Assembly: GCA_027013095.1 (NCBI GenBank)
Contig: JALUYI010000035.1
Location: 1-64,000 of the forward strand
Length of the DNA stretch: 64,000 nucleotides
Direction of reading: 5' to 3'
Source of the DNA: Paracoccaceae bacterium
GTDB lineage: Bacteria; Pseudomonadota; Alphaproteobacteria; Rhodobacterales; Rhodobacteraceae
Below, in pieces: positions 36,207 through 44,281 of the stretch. Within the stretch, counting starts at the first letter, position 1, and the number at the start of each line of letters is the position of its first letter. The notes beneath the pieces are model-generated. The model had not been told where the DNA came from. It worked only from the letters and a program-made list of their open reading frames with translations, and did not search any database. The translations under genes were made by a program, and so were the position numbers.

Positions 36207-37004
36207 CTATCTGTCCGTATCGCGCACCAGTTTTGCAAATGTACTGAATATGGCCTCGTTGGCGGCGATGATTTCGCCGTCGTCAAGGATCAAGCCGCTG
36301 GGACGGATGGCTTCGGACAGGCCGCCGGCCTCCTTGACCAGCAACAGGCCGGCCGCGATATCCCAAGGATGCAGGTTGCGCTCCCAAAACCCATCATAGC
36401 GTCCGGCGGCAACATAGGCCAGATCCAGCGCCGCGGCCCCCCATCGGCGCACGCCCGCGCAGGTGGGTAGAATGCGGGCAAGGTCCTGCAGGGTCTCGGG
36501 CAGGTCCTGACGTCCACCAAAGGGCAGGCCGGTGGCAAAGATCATTTCGATCAGCCGACTACGCCCGGACACACGCAGGCGGCTATCGTTCAGCCAGCAT
36601 CCGCCACCTTTTTCCGCCGTGAACATCTCGTCCTTGGCCGGGTCATAAACAACGGCGGAGACGATCTCGCCCTTGTGTTCCAACGCAATCGAGATCGCCC
36701 AATGCGGTAAGCCATGCAGAAAATTCGTGGTCCCGTCCAGTGGATCGACGATCCAGCGGCGCGTGGGGTCGGCGCCTTTGACCTCATCGCTTTCCTCGCC
36801 CAGCCAGCCATAGTTGGGGCGCGCTTCCGTCAGTTCCTCGCGGATGATCGATTCGGCGCGAAGATCGGCCTTGGTGACAAAATCCCCCGGGCTTTTGCTG
36901 GACACCTGCAGTTTTTCGACCTCGCCAAAGTCCCGAACCAGGCTGCGTCCGGCCTTGCGCGCGGCCTTGATCATGATGTTGAGGTTCGCACTGGCTTGCG
37001 ACAT
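36207..37004 (-). CDS. suhB: inositol monophosphatase family protein (SuhB)
   Basis: 265 residues. Metal-binding motifs WLGEES, IVDPLDGTTNFLHGLPHWAISIAL and the C-terminal WDIAAGLLLVKEAGG define the inositol monophosphatase superfamily. Lithium-sensitive Mg-dependent sugar-phosphatase activity is expected; SuhB also acts in ribosomal RNA antitermination in E. coli. The alternative is a fructose-1,6-bisphosphatase-like member. Confidence 0.9.
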   Translation of the reverse strand: MSQASANLNIMIKAARKAGRSLVRDFGEVEKLQVSSKSPGDFVTKADLRAESIIREELTEARPNYGWLGEESDEVKGADPTRRWIVDPLDGTTNFLHGLPHWAISIALEHKGEIVSAVVYDPAKDEMFTAEKGGGCWLNDSRLRVSGRSRLIEMIFATGLPFGGRQDLPETLQDLARILPTCAGVRRWGAAALDLAYVAAGRYDGFWERNLHPWDIAAGLLLVKEAGGLSEAIRPSGLILDDGEIIAANEAIFSTFAKLVRDTDR

Positions 37005-37066
37005 GGCTCTATCCTTTGGAAATGTCAGTTGCGCCCTATAATCCCTTGCCGCTCCGGCGCCAAGGG

Positions 37067-37978
37067 CTAAGTCTCGCGCCGTTGCAGTTTCAGGGGCTCG
37101 CTTCGGCCCAGACGGATCAGATGCGACATGAAGGGCAGGGCGGTGTCTTCGCTGCGTGTGGCCGCATAGAGGCGTCGGGTCAGGCCGTGTTCGGTCAGCG
37201 GTTTGGTAACATATTCATGGTTATAACGGCTGTCGCGCACCACCCAGTCCGGCAGGACCGACACGCCCCGGTTGCTGGCGACAAGCAGCATGATAACGGC
37301 GGTCAGTTCAACCTGACGAATGGCGCGGGGCTCGATCCGGGCCGGGATCAGCAGCTGGGAAAAAACGTCGAGACGGGATTTGTCCACGGGATAGGCGATC
37401 AGGGTCTGGTCGCGAAAATCCTCGGCCTCGATGAACGGTTTGCTGGCCAACGGATGGCCTGACGAGGCGATGAAGACCGGTTCATAGTCAAAAAGCGGGC
37501 TGAACTCGATCCCGGCAATTTCTTCGGGATCGGAGGAAATTACCAGATCAACCTCTTCGCGCAAGAGCGCGGGCAACGCGTCAAACGCAAGGCCCGGGCG
37601 GATATCCACATCGACATCCGGCCAGGCTCGGCGAAACAATTCCAGCACCGGGAACAGCCAGTCAAAACAGGCGTGACATTCAATGGCGATGTGCAGACGG
37701 CCGGTCCGCCCCTGCTTGAGGCGGCTGAATTCCTCTTCCAGGGCTTCGATTTCGGGCAGGAGGCGTTCGGCCATGCGCAGCATCTTCATGCCTGCCGCCG
37801 ACAGCTTCAGAGGTTTTGTGCGGCGCACGAACAGGTCAAGGCCGACCTGTTCCTCCAGTCCCTTGATCTGGTGGGAAAGAGCCGATTGAGTGACATTCAG
37901 GACCTCTGCGGCGCGGGCCAGCCCGCCCATGTCGTGAATAGCCTTTATGGACCGCAGATGGCGCAATTCCAGATACAT
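37067..37978 (-). CDS. metR: LysR-type regulator MetR
   Basis: 303 residues. N-terminal winged helix (LRHLRSIKAIHDMGGLARAAEVLNVTQSALSHQIKGLEEQVG) followed by a substrate-binding domain with RLHIAIECHACFDWLFPVLELFR. MetR activates methionine genes in response to homocysteine. It is divergent from metF, its usual target, and the 94-base gap contains a large palindrome. The sequence ECHACFDWL is characteristic for MetR. Confidence 0.9.
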   Translation of the reverse strand: MYLELRHLRSIKAIHDMGGLARAAEVLNVTQSALSHQIKGLEEQVGLDLFVRRTKPLKLSAAGMKMLRMAERLLPEIEALEEEFSRLKQGRTGRLHIAIECHACFDWLFPVLELFRRAWPDVDVDIRPGLAFDALPALLREEVDLVISSDPEEIAGIEFSPLFDYEPVFIASSGHPLASKPFIEAEDFRDQTLIAYPVDKSRLDVFSQLLIPARIEPRAIRQVELTAVIMLLVASNRGVSVLPDWVVRDSRYNHEYVTKPLTEHGLTRRLYAATRSEDTALPFMSHLIRLGRSEPLKLQRRET

Positions 37979-38016
37979 ATCCTATTTCGCTCATAAAGAT
38001 CATTATTTTTATGAAT

Positions 38017-38044
38017 TTGTCTCACAATCACTTTTGTGAGACAA
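38017..38044. promoter_or_regulatory. 28-base perfect palindrome in metR-metF gap
   Basis: Arms TTGTCTCACAA / TTGTGAGACAA, eleven bases each, are separated by six bases. The unit ends 27 bases before the metF start. It does not match the short TGAA-N5-TTCA half sites of enteric MetR. It is either an operator or a hairpin in the metF leader. Confidence 0.65.
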
Positions 38045-38071
38045 GAGCCTATCAACCTGACGGAGCCCGTG

Positions 38072-38944
38072 ATGACGCAGAACGCCTTGAATGTTTCTTT
38101 TGAGTTTTTTCCCCCGCAATCCCTTGAGGCCAGTTTCCGCCTGTGGGATTCGGTGCGCACGCTGGCGCCGTTAGCCCCGTCTTTTGTCTCGGTGACCTAT
38201 GGGGCTGGGGGCTCGACCCGCCAGCTGACCCATGAGGCGTTGGGCACGTTGATCAAGCATTACGGGCTGAACGTGGCCGGGCATCTGACCTGTGTAAATG
38301 CAACACGCGAGGAAACCCTCGAAATTGCAAAAGGTTACGCCGAGGTTGGAGTGAAGGAGATCGTCGCCTTGCGCGGCGATCCACCCAAGGGGCAGGCGTC
38401 GTTCGTGCCCCATCCCGAGGGTTTTTCCAGCTCGGTCGAGCTGGTCGAGGCGCTGGCCGGTCTTGACCTCTTTCATATCCGCGTCGGGGCCTATCCGGAC
38501 CCGCATCCCGAGGCGCGGGACGAAAACTCGGACATTGACATGCTGAAACGCAAGTTCGACGCCGGCGCCAATAGCGCGATCACCCAGTATTTTTACGATG
38601 TCGAATCATTCCTGCGCTTTCGTGATCGGGCTGAAAAGGCAGGCATTCAGGGCAAGATCATCCCCGGCATCCTGCCCATCGAGGATTGGGAAAAGACCAA
38701 ACGGTTCTCGGCCCGCTGCGGTGCAGTTCTGCCGACGTGGATGGATGATGCCTTTGCCAAGGCGCGGCGCGACGACGTCGAAGAGCTGCTGTCGATCTCG
38801 ATTTCCACCGAGATCTGTTCCGAGTTGATCGACGAGGGGGTTGAGGATTTGCATTTCTACACCCTCAACAAGCCCCACATGACCCGGCAGATTTGCAAGG
38901 CCTTGGGGGTCGAGATTCGCCAAGATTTGCGGAACGTCGCCTGA
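38072..38944 (+). CDS. metF: 5,10-methylenetetrahydrofolate reductase
   Basis: 290 residues from ATG 38072 (GGAG six bases upstream). FAD-dependent enzyme that makes 5-methyl-THF for methionine synthesis. Family motifs: VSFEFFPPQSLEA, SVTYGAGGSTR, AGHLTCVNATREETL, VALRGDPPKG and FIT-like SAITQYFYDVESFLRFRD. A GTG at 38069 is possible. Confidence 0.95.
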   Translation: MTQNALNVSFEFFPPQSLEASFRLWDSVRTLAPLAPSFVSVTYGAGGSTRQLTHEALGTLIKHYGLNVAGHLTCVNATREETLEIAKGYAEVGVKEIVALRGDPPKGQASFVPHPEGFSSSVELVEALAGLDLFHIRVGAYPDPHPEARDENSDIDMLKRKFDAGANSAITQYFYDVESFLRFRDRAEKAGIQGKIIPGILPIEDWEKTKRFSARCGAVLPTWMDDAFAKARRDDVEELLSISISTEICSELIDEGVEDLHFYTLNKPHMTRQICKALGVEIRQDLRNVA

Positions 38945-38947
38945 GAT

Positions 38948-39511
38948 TCAGGCCCGCTCGGCGTATTCCATCGTTTCGGTGTTGACGATGATCGCCTCAT
39001 CCTGCCCGATAAAGGGAGGCACCATGACCCGCACCCCATTGTCCAGAACCGCCGGTTTGAAGCTGTTGGCCGCAGTTTGCCCTTTGACGGCAGGTTCTGT
39101 TTCAACCACGGTGCAGGTCACCTTTTGGGGCAGAGATGCGCTCAGTGCCTCGCTTTCGTAATACTCGATCTGGATGGTCATGCCATCCTGCAGGAACGGC
39201 CGCCGATCCCCCAGAATGTCGGCGGGCAGTTCGATCTGCTCATAGGTTTCGGTGTCCATGAACACCAGCATACCGTCGTTTTCGTAAAGAAACTGTTGAT
39301 CCTTTTGCTCAAGGCGCACCTTTTCGACCTTGTCGGCGGCTCGAAAGCGCTCGTTCAGCTTGCTGCCGTTGCGCAGGTTCTTCATCTCGACCTGAGCAAA
39401 GGCGCCACCTTTGCCGGGCTTGACGTGGCTGACTTTGACGGCCACCCACAGGCCGTCATTGTGTTCCAGAACATTGCCGGGGCGGATTTCGTTGCCATTG
39501 ATCTTGGCCAT
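38948..39511 (-). CDS. efp: translation elongation factor P
   Basis: 187 residues, three beta-barrel domains. Rescues ribosomes stalled on polyproline. The modified-residue loop is [12 protein letters not shown] with Lys34, so lysine- (not arginine-) type modification is expected, although no modification gene (epmA/epmB) is in the window. The start at ATG 39511 gives the normal [12 protein letters not shown]. It converges with metF at a 3-base gap. Confidence 0.95.
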   Translation of the reverse strand: MAKINGNEIRPGNVLEHNDGLWVAVKVSHVKPGKGGAFAQVEMKNLRNGSKLNERFRAADKVEKVRLEQKDQQFLYENDGMLVFMDTETYEQIELPADILGDRRPFLQDGMTIQIEYYESEALSASLPQKVTCTVVETEPAVKGQTAANSFKPAVLDNGVRVMVPPFIGQDEAIIVNTETMEYAERA

Positions 39512-39557
39512 TTGAGGATAACCTTGCGAATTGCTTGAACTTGATTGAGGCGCACCT

Positions 39558-39599
39558 ATATCCTGACAGCAGTGGTGAGGCAAGATGTCGTCAGGATAT
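39558..39599. promoter_or_regulatory. 10-bp inverted repeat between efp and DUF6280 gene
   Basis: ATATCCTGAC (39558-39567) and GTCAGGATAT (39590-39599) are perfect inverted copies with a 22-base spacer. They lie 47 bases upstream of efp and 131 upstream of the divergent gene. They may form a leader hairpin for efp or bind a regulator. Nothing similar was found elsewhere in the window. Confidence 0.45.
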
Positions 39600-39729
39600 G
39601 AAGAACTTGTGAGCAAGCTATGCGTTAAGCGCATATGTGGTATTCCGAAATTGCACACCCGAATCGCAATAAAACGGTCATATTGCGGCTCAAGCCAAAA
39701 AGACAAGAGCAAAATGAAAAGGACGACGT

Positions 39730-40044
39730 ATGTTTGATTACGTTGATGCAACCGCGTTCTCGAATGATCAGGGCTCACGCGCGCGCAAACTGTTTGCTGC
39801 CGTCGTGCTGGCGGCGTTGGACGATGCCATCGCGGATGACAAGAAATACGGCAATGGTCCCGAGGTGATTGCCCGCTGGGCGCGGTCCCGCGACGGGCGC
39901 GAGGTTCTGACCTGTGCCGGAATCGACCCGAATGAGCGCTGCGTCAAGGGAATGATGGAATTCGTTGGCCGTGGCGTTCGCACATCGGTTGCCCTGTCCC
40001 GCGAAGAAAGCGAGCGTCAGCACGCCGCCAAGGCTGCCGCCTGA
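39730..40044 (+). CDS. DUF6280-type conserved small protein
   Basis: 104 residues, no signal or membrane segment. I recognise the pattern [40 protein letters not shown]...[16 protein letters not shown] as a strongly conserved Rhodobacteraceae family of unknown function. Helix-rich, charged. RBS AAAAGGAC before ATG 39730. Stands alone between efp and rnhA. Confidence 0.7.
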   Translation: MFDYVDATAFSNDQGSRARKLFAAVVLAALDDAIADDKKYGNGPEVIARWARSRDGREVLTCAGIDPNERCVKGMMEFVGRGVRTSVALSREESERQHAAKAAA

Positions 40045-40131
40045 GGCACGTAATCGGGCGGACGAGTTGCCCGCCCCCCTCCAAAGGCCTAAACCTCAGG
40101 GCGCAGGCCCACAGCGGTGACAAAAAGAGGT

Positions 40132-40148
40132 GCGTCCCCTTGGGGCGC
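40132..40148. terminator. bidirectional terminator between DUF6280 gene and rnhA
   Basis: Stem GCG-T-CCCC / GGGG-C-GC flanked by TTTTCTTT on the right and AAAAAG on the left, giving a T-run on both strands. It serves the rightward DUF6280 gene and the leftward ispH-rnhA operon, which end around it. A second GC stem (40056-40076) lies closer to the DUF6280 stop without a T-run. Confidence 0.7.
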
Positions 40149-40156
40149 GCTTTTCT

Positions 40157-40612
40157 TTATGACGGTTTATATGGGGCCATGCCCTGACGGGCGAGTTCAT
40201 CGGCGCGTTCGTTTTGGGTGTGACCCGCGTGCCCCTTGACCCACTCCCAAGTGACCTGATGCCGGGCCTGAGCCTGGTCCAGCCGCTGCCAGAGGTCCAC
40301 GTTTTTGACCGGCTTTTTGGCAGAGGTTTTCCAGCCATTTCTTTTCCAGCCGTGAATCCAGCCAGTGACGCCGCCTTTGACGTAGGCGCTGTCCGTCACG
40401 ATGGTCAGGCGCGAGGGGCGGGCGAGGGCCTCAAGCGCACAGATGGCGGCCATCAGCTCCATCCGGTTGTTGGTGGTGTCCGCCGCCCCGCCACAGAGCT
40501 CGCGGGTCTTGACGGTCTTGCCGTCTTCGCGCGCCAGCATTAACACGCCCCAGCCGCCGGGACCGGGGTTCCCCGAGCAGGCCCCGTCCGTGTAGGCAAA
40601 CAGCTCGGCCAT
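40157..40612 (-). CDS. rnhA: ribonuclease HI
   Basis: 151 residues. Degrades RNA in RNA-DNA hybrids. Catalytic DEDD residues are visible: [37 protein letters not shown] and [15 protein letters not shown] 40612 overlaps the ispH stop by one base, so the genes form an operon; GTG 40615 is also open. Confidence 0.95.
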   Translation of the reverse strand: MAELFAYTDGACSGNPGPGGWGVLMLAREDGKTVKTRELCGGAADTTNNRMELMAAICALEALARPSRLTIVTDSAYVKGGVTGWIHGWKRNGWKTSAKKPVKNVDLWQRLDQAQARHQVTWEWVKGHAGHTQNERADELARQGMAPYKPS

Positions 40613-41562
40613 CACGCGCCTTCCCGCAACAGGCGTGGAACCTTGAATTCGACATTTTCAGTGGCAGTCTCAACGATTTTGCGCTGCACCCGGTAGCGTG
40701 CAGAAAAGGCATTGACGACTTCGTCTATCAGGATTTCCGGCGCCGAGGCCCCAGCCGTGATCCCGACCGCCCGGACCCCGTCCAGCGCGCGCCAGTCGAT
40801 GTCCCCGGCGCGAGGCACAAGCTGCGTATAACCGCACCCGGCGCGGGCGGCCACCTCGACCAGACGCCGCGAGTTGGACGAATTCGGCGAGCCGATCACC
40901 AGCAGCGCATCGACATGCGGGGCGACGGCCTTGACCGCCTCCTGCCGGTTGGTGGTGGCATAACATATATCCTCTTTGTGTGGGCCGACGATCGCCGGAA
41001 AGCGCTGCTTCAGGGCGGCGATGATATCGGCGGAATCATCCACGGACAGCGTGGTCTGGGTGATAAAGGCCAGACGCGCCGGATCGCGCGGCTTTAGCGC
41101 GTCAACGTCGTCGGCAGTTTCCACCAACAGCACCTCGCCCTTGGGAAGCTGGCCCATGGTGCCGACGGTCTCGGGGTGCCCCTGATGGCCGATCATGACC
41201 ATTTGCAGCCCGTTTTCATGATGACGCTGCGCCTCGATATGAACCTTGGACACCAGCGGGCAGGTGGCATCGATGAATAGCATATTTCGCCGCTGCGCTG
41301 CCGCGGGCACGGATTTGGGCACACCATGAGCCGAAAAGACCACCGGGCGATCGTCGGGGCAATCGTCGAGATGCTCGACAAAGACGGCCCCCTTGGCTCG
41401 GAGCTCATCGACCACGTATTTGTTGTGGACGATCTCATGGCGGACATAAACTGGTGCGCCCCATTTCTCGATGGCCAGTTCAACGATCCTGATGGCCCGG
41501 TCAACGCCAGCGCAAAACCCGCGCGGCGCGGCCAGATACAAGGTCATGTCCGGCTTGGTCAT
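40612..41562 (-). CDS. ispH: 4-hydroxy-3-methylbut-2-enyl diphosphate reductase
   Basis: 316 residues from ATG 41562. Last enzyme of the MEP isoprenoid pathway, [4Fe-4S]. The three cluster cysteines are in [25 protein letters not shown] and AGCGY-less region near [23 protein letters not shown] and the active-site [10 protein letters not shown] are also clear. RBS GAGAGGGGC precedes the start. The upstream in-frame start (41598) is not needed. Confidence 0.95.
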   Translation of the reverse strand: MTKPDMTLYLAAPRGFCAGVDRAIRIVELAIEKWGAPVYVRHEIVHNKYVVDELRAKGAVFVEHLDDCPDDRPVVFSAHGVPKSVPAAAQRRNMLFIDATCPLVSKVHIEAQRHHENGLQMVMIGHQGHPETVGTMGQLPKGEVLLVETADDVDALKPRDPARLAFITQTTLSVDDSADIIAALKQRFPAIVGPHKEDICYATTNRQEAVKAVAPHVDALLVIGSPNSSNSRRLVEVAARAGCGYTQLVPRAGDIDWRALDGVRAVGITAGASAPEILIDEVVNAFSARYRVQRKIVETATENVEFKVPRLLREGA

Positions 41563-41725
41563 TCTTGCCCCTCTCCCGCCTTTGCGAAATGGCGCCAATC
41601 GCGCCGGGTTTTTCCGATCTCTTAGCGGGGCAGGGCGGCTGCCACAATGAAAAATACCGCGCGCGAAATCGGGGCGCGCACCCTTAGGAGCGGTTAATCA
41701 GGCGGCATCACAGGCAAAACCCCTG

Positions 41726-42250
41726 TCAGGGCAGGGGAGTTTTGCACGAGCGCTTGAACTCGCGCAGGACCTCACGGGTGCCCCGCGCGGCAAACTGGCG
41801 CTTGTAGCCATGAGTATCGATCACATAAAACTTGGCGCCCGGACCTGCTTTTTCAAGCGCAAGCAAGGCTTTGACGATCCCGTTTACGTCGCGACGGTAC
41901 AGGGGCTCGAGAAATTTGTTCGGCTTGGTTTTGAGGTTTTCCAGAATAAAGGTCTTGTGGCCGATGACCAGCTTGACCTGCGTCGCCCATTCGACCATGC
42001 GCCCGTAATTGAACATCGGGACCGTGTATTTTATCTTTGGCGTGGTAAAGAGCAGAAAATATTTGTCCATCCCGCAAACACCGAGACTGCATTGGATTGC
42101 CTGACAGGAAAGTTGTGAGTTATCAATGGCGTATCTATAGGTCTGCCACGACCCAATATACCGCCACGGAGCGACGGTCTGCGCGGCGGCAGGTAGGGTG
42201 AAAAAAACAACAAACAGCAGGCTGCAGGACAGCCGGGCAGGACATTCCAT
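41726..42250 (-). CDS. secreted protein of unknown function
   Basis: 174 residues from ATG 42250. N-terminal signal peptide (RLSCSLLFVVFFTLPAAAQ). Mature part begins TVAPWRYIGSWQTYRYAIDNSQ and has four cysteines (SCQAIQCSLGVC and a late KRSC), suggesting disulfides in the periplasm. YRYAI..., MVEWATQVKLVIGHKTFIL are without family assignment to me. No neighbour suggests a role. Confidence 0.65.
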   Translation of the reverse strand: MECPARLSCSLLFVVFFTLPAAAQTVAPWRYIGSWQTYRYAIDNSQLSCQAIQCSLGVCGMDKYFLLFTTPKIKYTVPMFNYGRMVEWATQVKLVIGHKTFILENLKTKPNKFLEPLYRRDVNGIVKALLALEKAGPGAKFYVIDTHGYKRQFAARGTREVLREFKRSCKTPLP

Positions 42251-42397
42251 TACGCAAGTTCCCAATTCTGATTGACCACGGGAGCGAGGCTATAACGCCG
42301 GGCGTGTCGACGGCAAGAGAATTAACGCAATGGAAGAGGCCAGAAATGCCGCACCCGTCATGATAGTATCTTGCGGGTGCGGCGCAGGGGCTATGCC

Positions 42398-42976
42398 CTA
42401 GTCGTCCACGGTTTCAAACCGTTCCGAGCGGCTATGGTGATTGTCAGGCCGTGGTGGGCGCCCGATAACATCCTTTAGCTCATCCAGCTCGATGAAATTG
42501 TCGGCCTGTCGGCGCAGTTCATCGGCGATCATCGGGGGCTGGCTGCGGATGGTCGAGACCACCGACACACGCACGCCCTGACGCTGCAGTGACGCAACCA
42601 GCGGCCGATAATCGCCATCGCCCGAAAAGATAACCATGTGGTCCACATGCGGCGCCAGCTCCATGGCATCGACGGCCAGCTCTATGTCCATGTTCCCTTT
42701 CACCTTGCGCCGCCCCATGGAGTCGGTGAACTCCTTGGCGGGTTTGGTGACCATGTTAAAGCCGTTGTAGTTCAGCCAATCGACCAGCGGCCGGATGGGC
42801 GAATAATCATCGTTCTCCAGCAGTGCTGTATAGTAGAATGCGCGCAGCAATTTGCCCCGGCGCATGAACTCGGTCCTCAGCAGTTTGTAGTCGATATCGA
42901 ACCCCAGCGCCTTGGCTGCTGCATACAGGTTTGAGCCGTCTATGAAGAGGGCCAGCCTCTCGTCGCGATAAAACAT
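42398..42976 (-). CDS. NYN-domain (LabA/DUF88-type) putative ribonuclease
   Basis: 192 residues. The NYN/PIN-like fold is indicated by LALFIDGSNLYAAAKALG with a first acidic residue, KGNMDIELAVDAMELA (conserved acidic pair) and MVIFSGDGDYRPLVASLQRQG. These form a metal-binding nuclease-like centre. The LabA family includes RNases and regulators, and a role in RNA metabolism is likely but unproven. Divergent from folK across a palindromic gap. Confidence 0.85.
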   Translation of the reverse strand: MFYRDERLALFIDGSNLYAAAKALGFDIDYKLLRTEFMRRGKLLRAFYYTALLENDDYSPIRPLVDWLNYNGFNMVTKPAKEFTDSMGRRKVKGNMDIELAVDAMELAPHVDHMVIFSGDGDYRPLVASLQRQGVRVSVVSTIRSQPPMIADELRRQADNFIELDELKDVIGRPPRPDNHHSRSERFETVDD

Positions 42977-43001
42977 AATGTTTTTTCCCTCTAAAAATGA
43001 T

Positions 43002-43053
43002 GTTTCAACAATGAATTATTGAGTGGTAACTGGTGAAAAATCATCGTTGAAAC
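43002..43053. promoter_or_regulatory. inverted repeat in NYN-folK gap
   Basis: GTTTCAACAATGA (43002-43014) and TCATCGTTGAAAC (43041-43053) pair at 12 of 13 positions, 26 bases apart, between two divergent genes. It could be a pair of binding sites for one regulator. The right arm ends 26 bases before folK. Confidence 0.45.
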
Positions 43054-43078
43054 GACGGGGTGAGGATAAGGAAATTCC

Positions 43079-43675
43079 ATGGTGCTGCAACCCCAAAAAA
43101 ATCACGTTTCATTAACAAAATGTATCATCGCCGTGGGCGCAAACCTGCCATCTGCAGCCGGAGGCGTGCTGGAAACGGCGCGTGTCGCTTTCAGGTTGTT
43201 GGCAACGGATGCGGTGCGGTTGGGTGCCGTCAGTCGCTTCTATCTGACGCCGGCCTATCCGGCGGGATCAGGACCGGATTATGTGAACGCGGCGGCGCAA
43301 TTGGAAACATCGCTGCGCCCGGCGGCGTTGCTGGCGCATTTGCACCGGATCGAGCAGCATCTCGGCCGAACACGCCGCGCCCGCTGGGAGTCGCGGGTTC
43401 TGGACCTTGACCTCTTGGATTATGGCGGCCTGATCCTGCCCGATCTCGCAACCTACCGACACTGGGCCCAGCTGTCGCCGGACGTCCAGCGTCAGGCGAC
43501 GCCCGAACAGTTGATCCTGCCCCATCCGCGTTTGCATGAGCGTGCATTTGTCCTTGTCCCGCTCATGGATATCGCCCCGGACTGGTGCCACCCCGTCTGG
43601 GGGCGCAGCGTTGCCGATATGCTGGAACAGCTGGACCCGCAGCTGCTGGAAGGGATCCGGCGGGTCGAAAGCTGA
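43079..43675 (+). CDS. folK: 2-amino-4-hydroxy-6-hydroxymethyldihydropteridine diphosphokinase
   Basis: 198 residues, somewhat longer than the usual 160. HPPK of folate synthesis; transfers pyrophosphate from ATP to 6-hydroxymethylpterin. Signature LGRTRRARWESRVLDLDLLDYGG and the start IIAVGANLPS; also LILPHPRLHERAFVLVPLMDIAPDW. Monocistronic, start at ATG 43079. Confidence 0.93.
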   Translation: MVLQPQKNHVSLTKCIIAVGANLPSAAGGVLETARVAFRLLATDAVRLGAVSRFYLTPAYPAGSGPDYVNAAAQLETSLRPAALLAHLHRIEQHLGRTRRARWESRVLDLDLLDYGGLILPDLATYRHWAQLSPDVQRQATPEQLILPHPRLHERAFVLVPLMDIAPDWCHPVWGRSVADMLEQLDPQLLEGIRRVES

Positions 43676-43847
43676 CCCTGCACCATGACCTGTCGCCCTG
43701 CAAAGGCCGCAAAAAACCGGGTGCCGGAAAAGTGGCGCGAAAAAGTGAACGCTTGGGCAAAATAGGCCGGCGTTTTGGCTTGAATTCCCCGGAAAATGCC
43801 CATAGGAAGCAGGTTCTTCCGTCCGTTTCGATCAAATGGAGTGCCAG

Positions 43848-44201
43848 ATGGCCCGAGTTACTGTTGAAGATTGCGTTGATAAGGTTCCCAATCGGTTCGA
43901 GCTGGTCATGCTGGCCGCCCACCGTGCACGGGAACTGTCCGCTGGCGTGGAGCTGACGATTGAGCGCGACAATGACAAGAACCCGGTCTGCGCCCTGCGC
44001 GAGATTGCCGAGGAAACCCTGACCGCCGATCAGTTGCGCGAAAGCTATATCCAGAGCAACCAGACTCAGATCGAGGTGGACGAGCCGGAAGAAGACCAGA
44101 TGGCTCTGCTGATGGGGGGCGCCGAAGAGGATAAGCCCGAGGACGACATGTCCGAGGAAAACCTGCTCCGCGCCCTGATGGAAGCCCAGGAAATGAAATA
44201 A
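43848..44201 (+). CDS. rpoZ: RNA polymerase omega subunit
   Basis: 117 residues from ATG 43848 (GGAG six bases upstream); an ATG at 43836 is less well placed. Standard alphaproteobacterial omega: [46 protein letters not shown]. The C-terminal tail is acidic ([14 protein letters not shown]). It stabilises beta'. Lies 80 bases before relA, the common rpoZ-spoT order, and both are likely cotranscribed. Confidence 0.96.
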   Translation: MARVTVEDCVDKVPNRFELVMLAAHRARELSAGVELTIERDNDKNPVCALREIAEETLTADQLRESYIQSNQTQIEVDEPEEDQMALLMGGAEEDKPEDDMSEENLLRALMEAQEMK

Positions 44202-44281
44202 GGCCCCGCGCTGCACTGACGGCGCGAACTATGGCCCGGCGCCGTTCGCATGGCGCCCAGCCCGCCCGAGGAGCGGCACCG

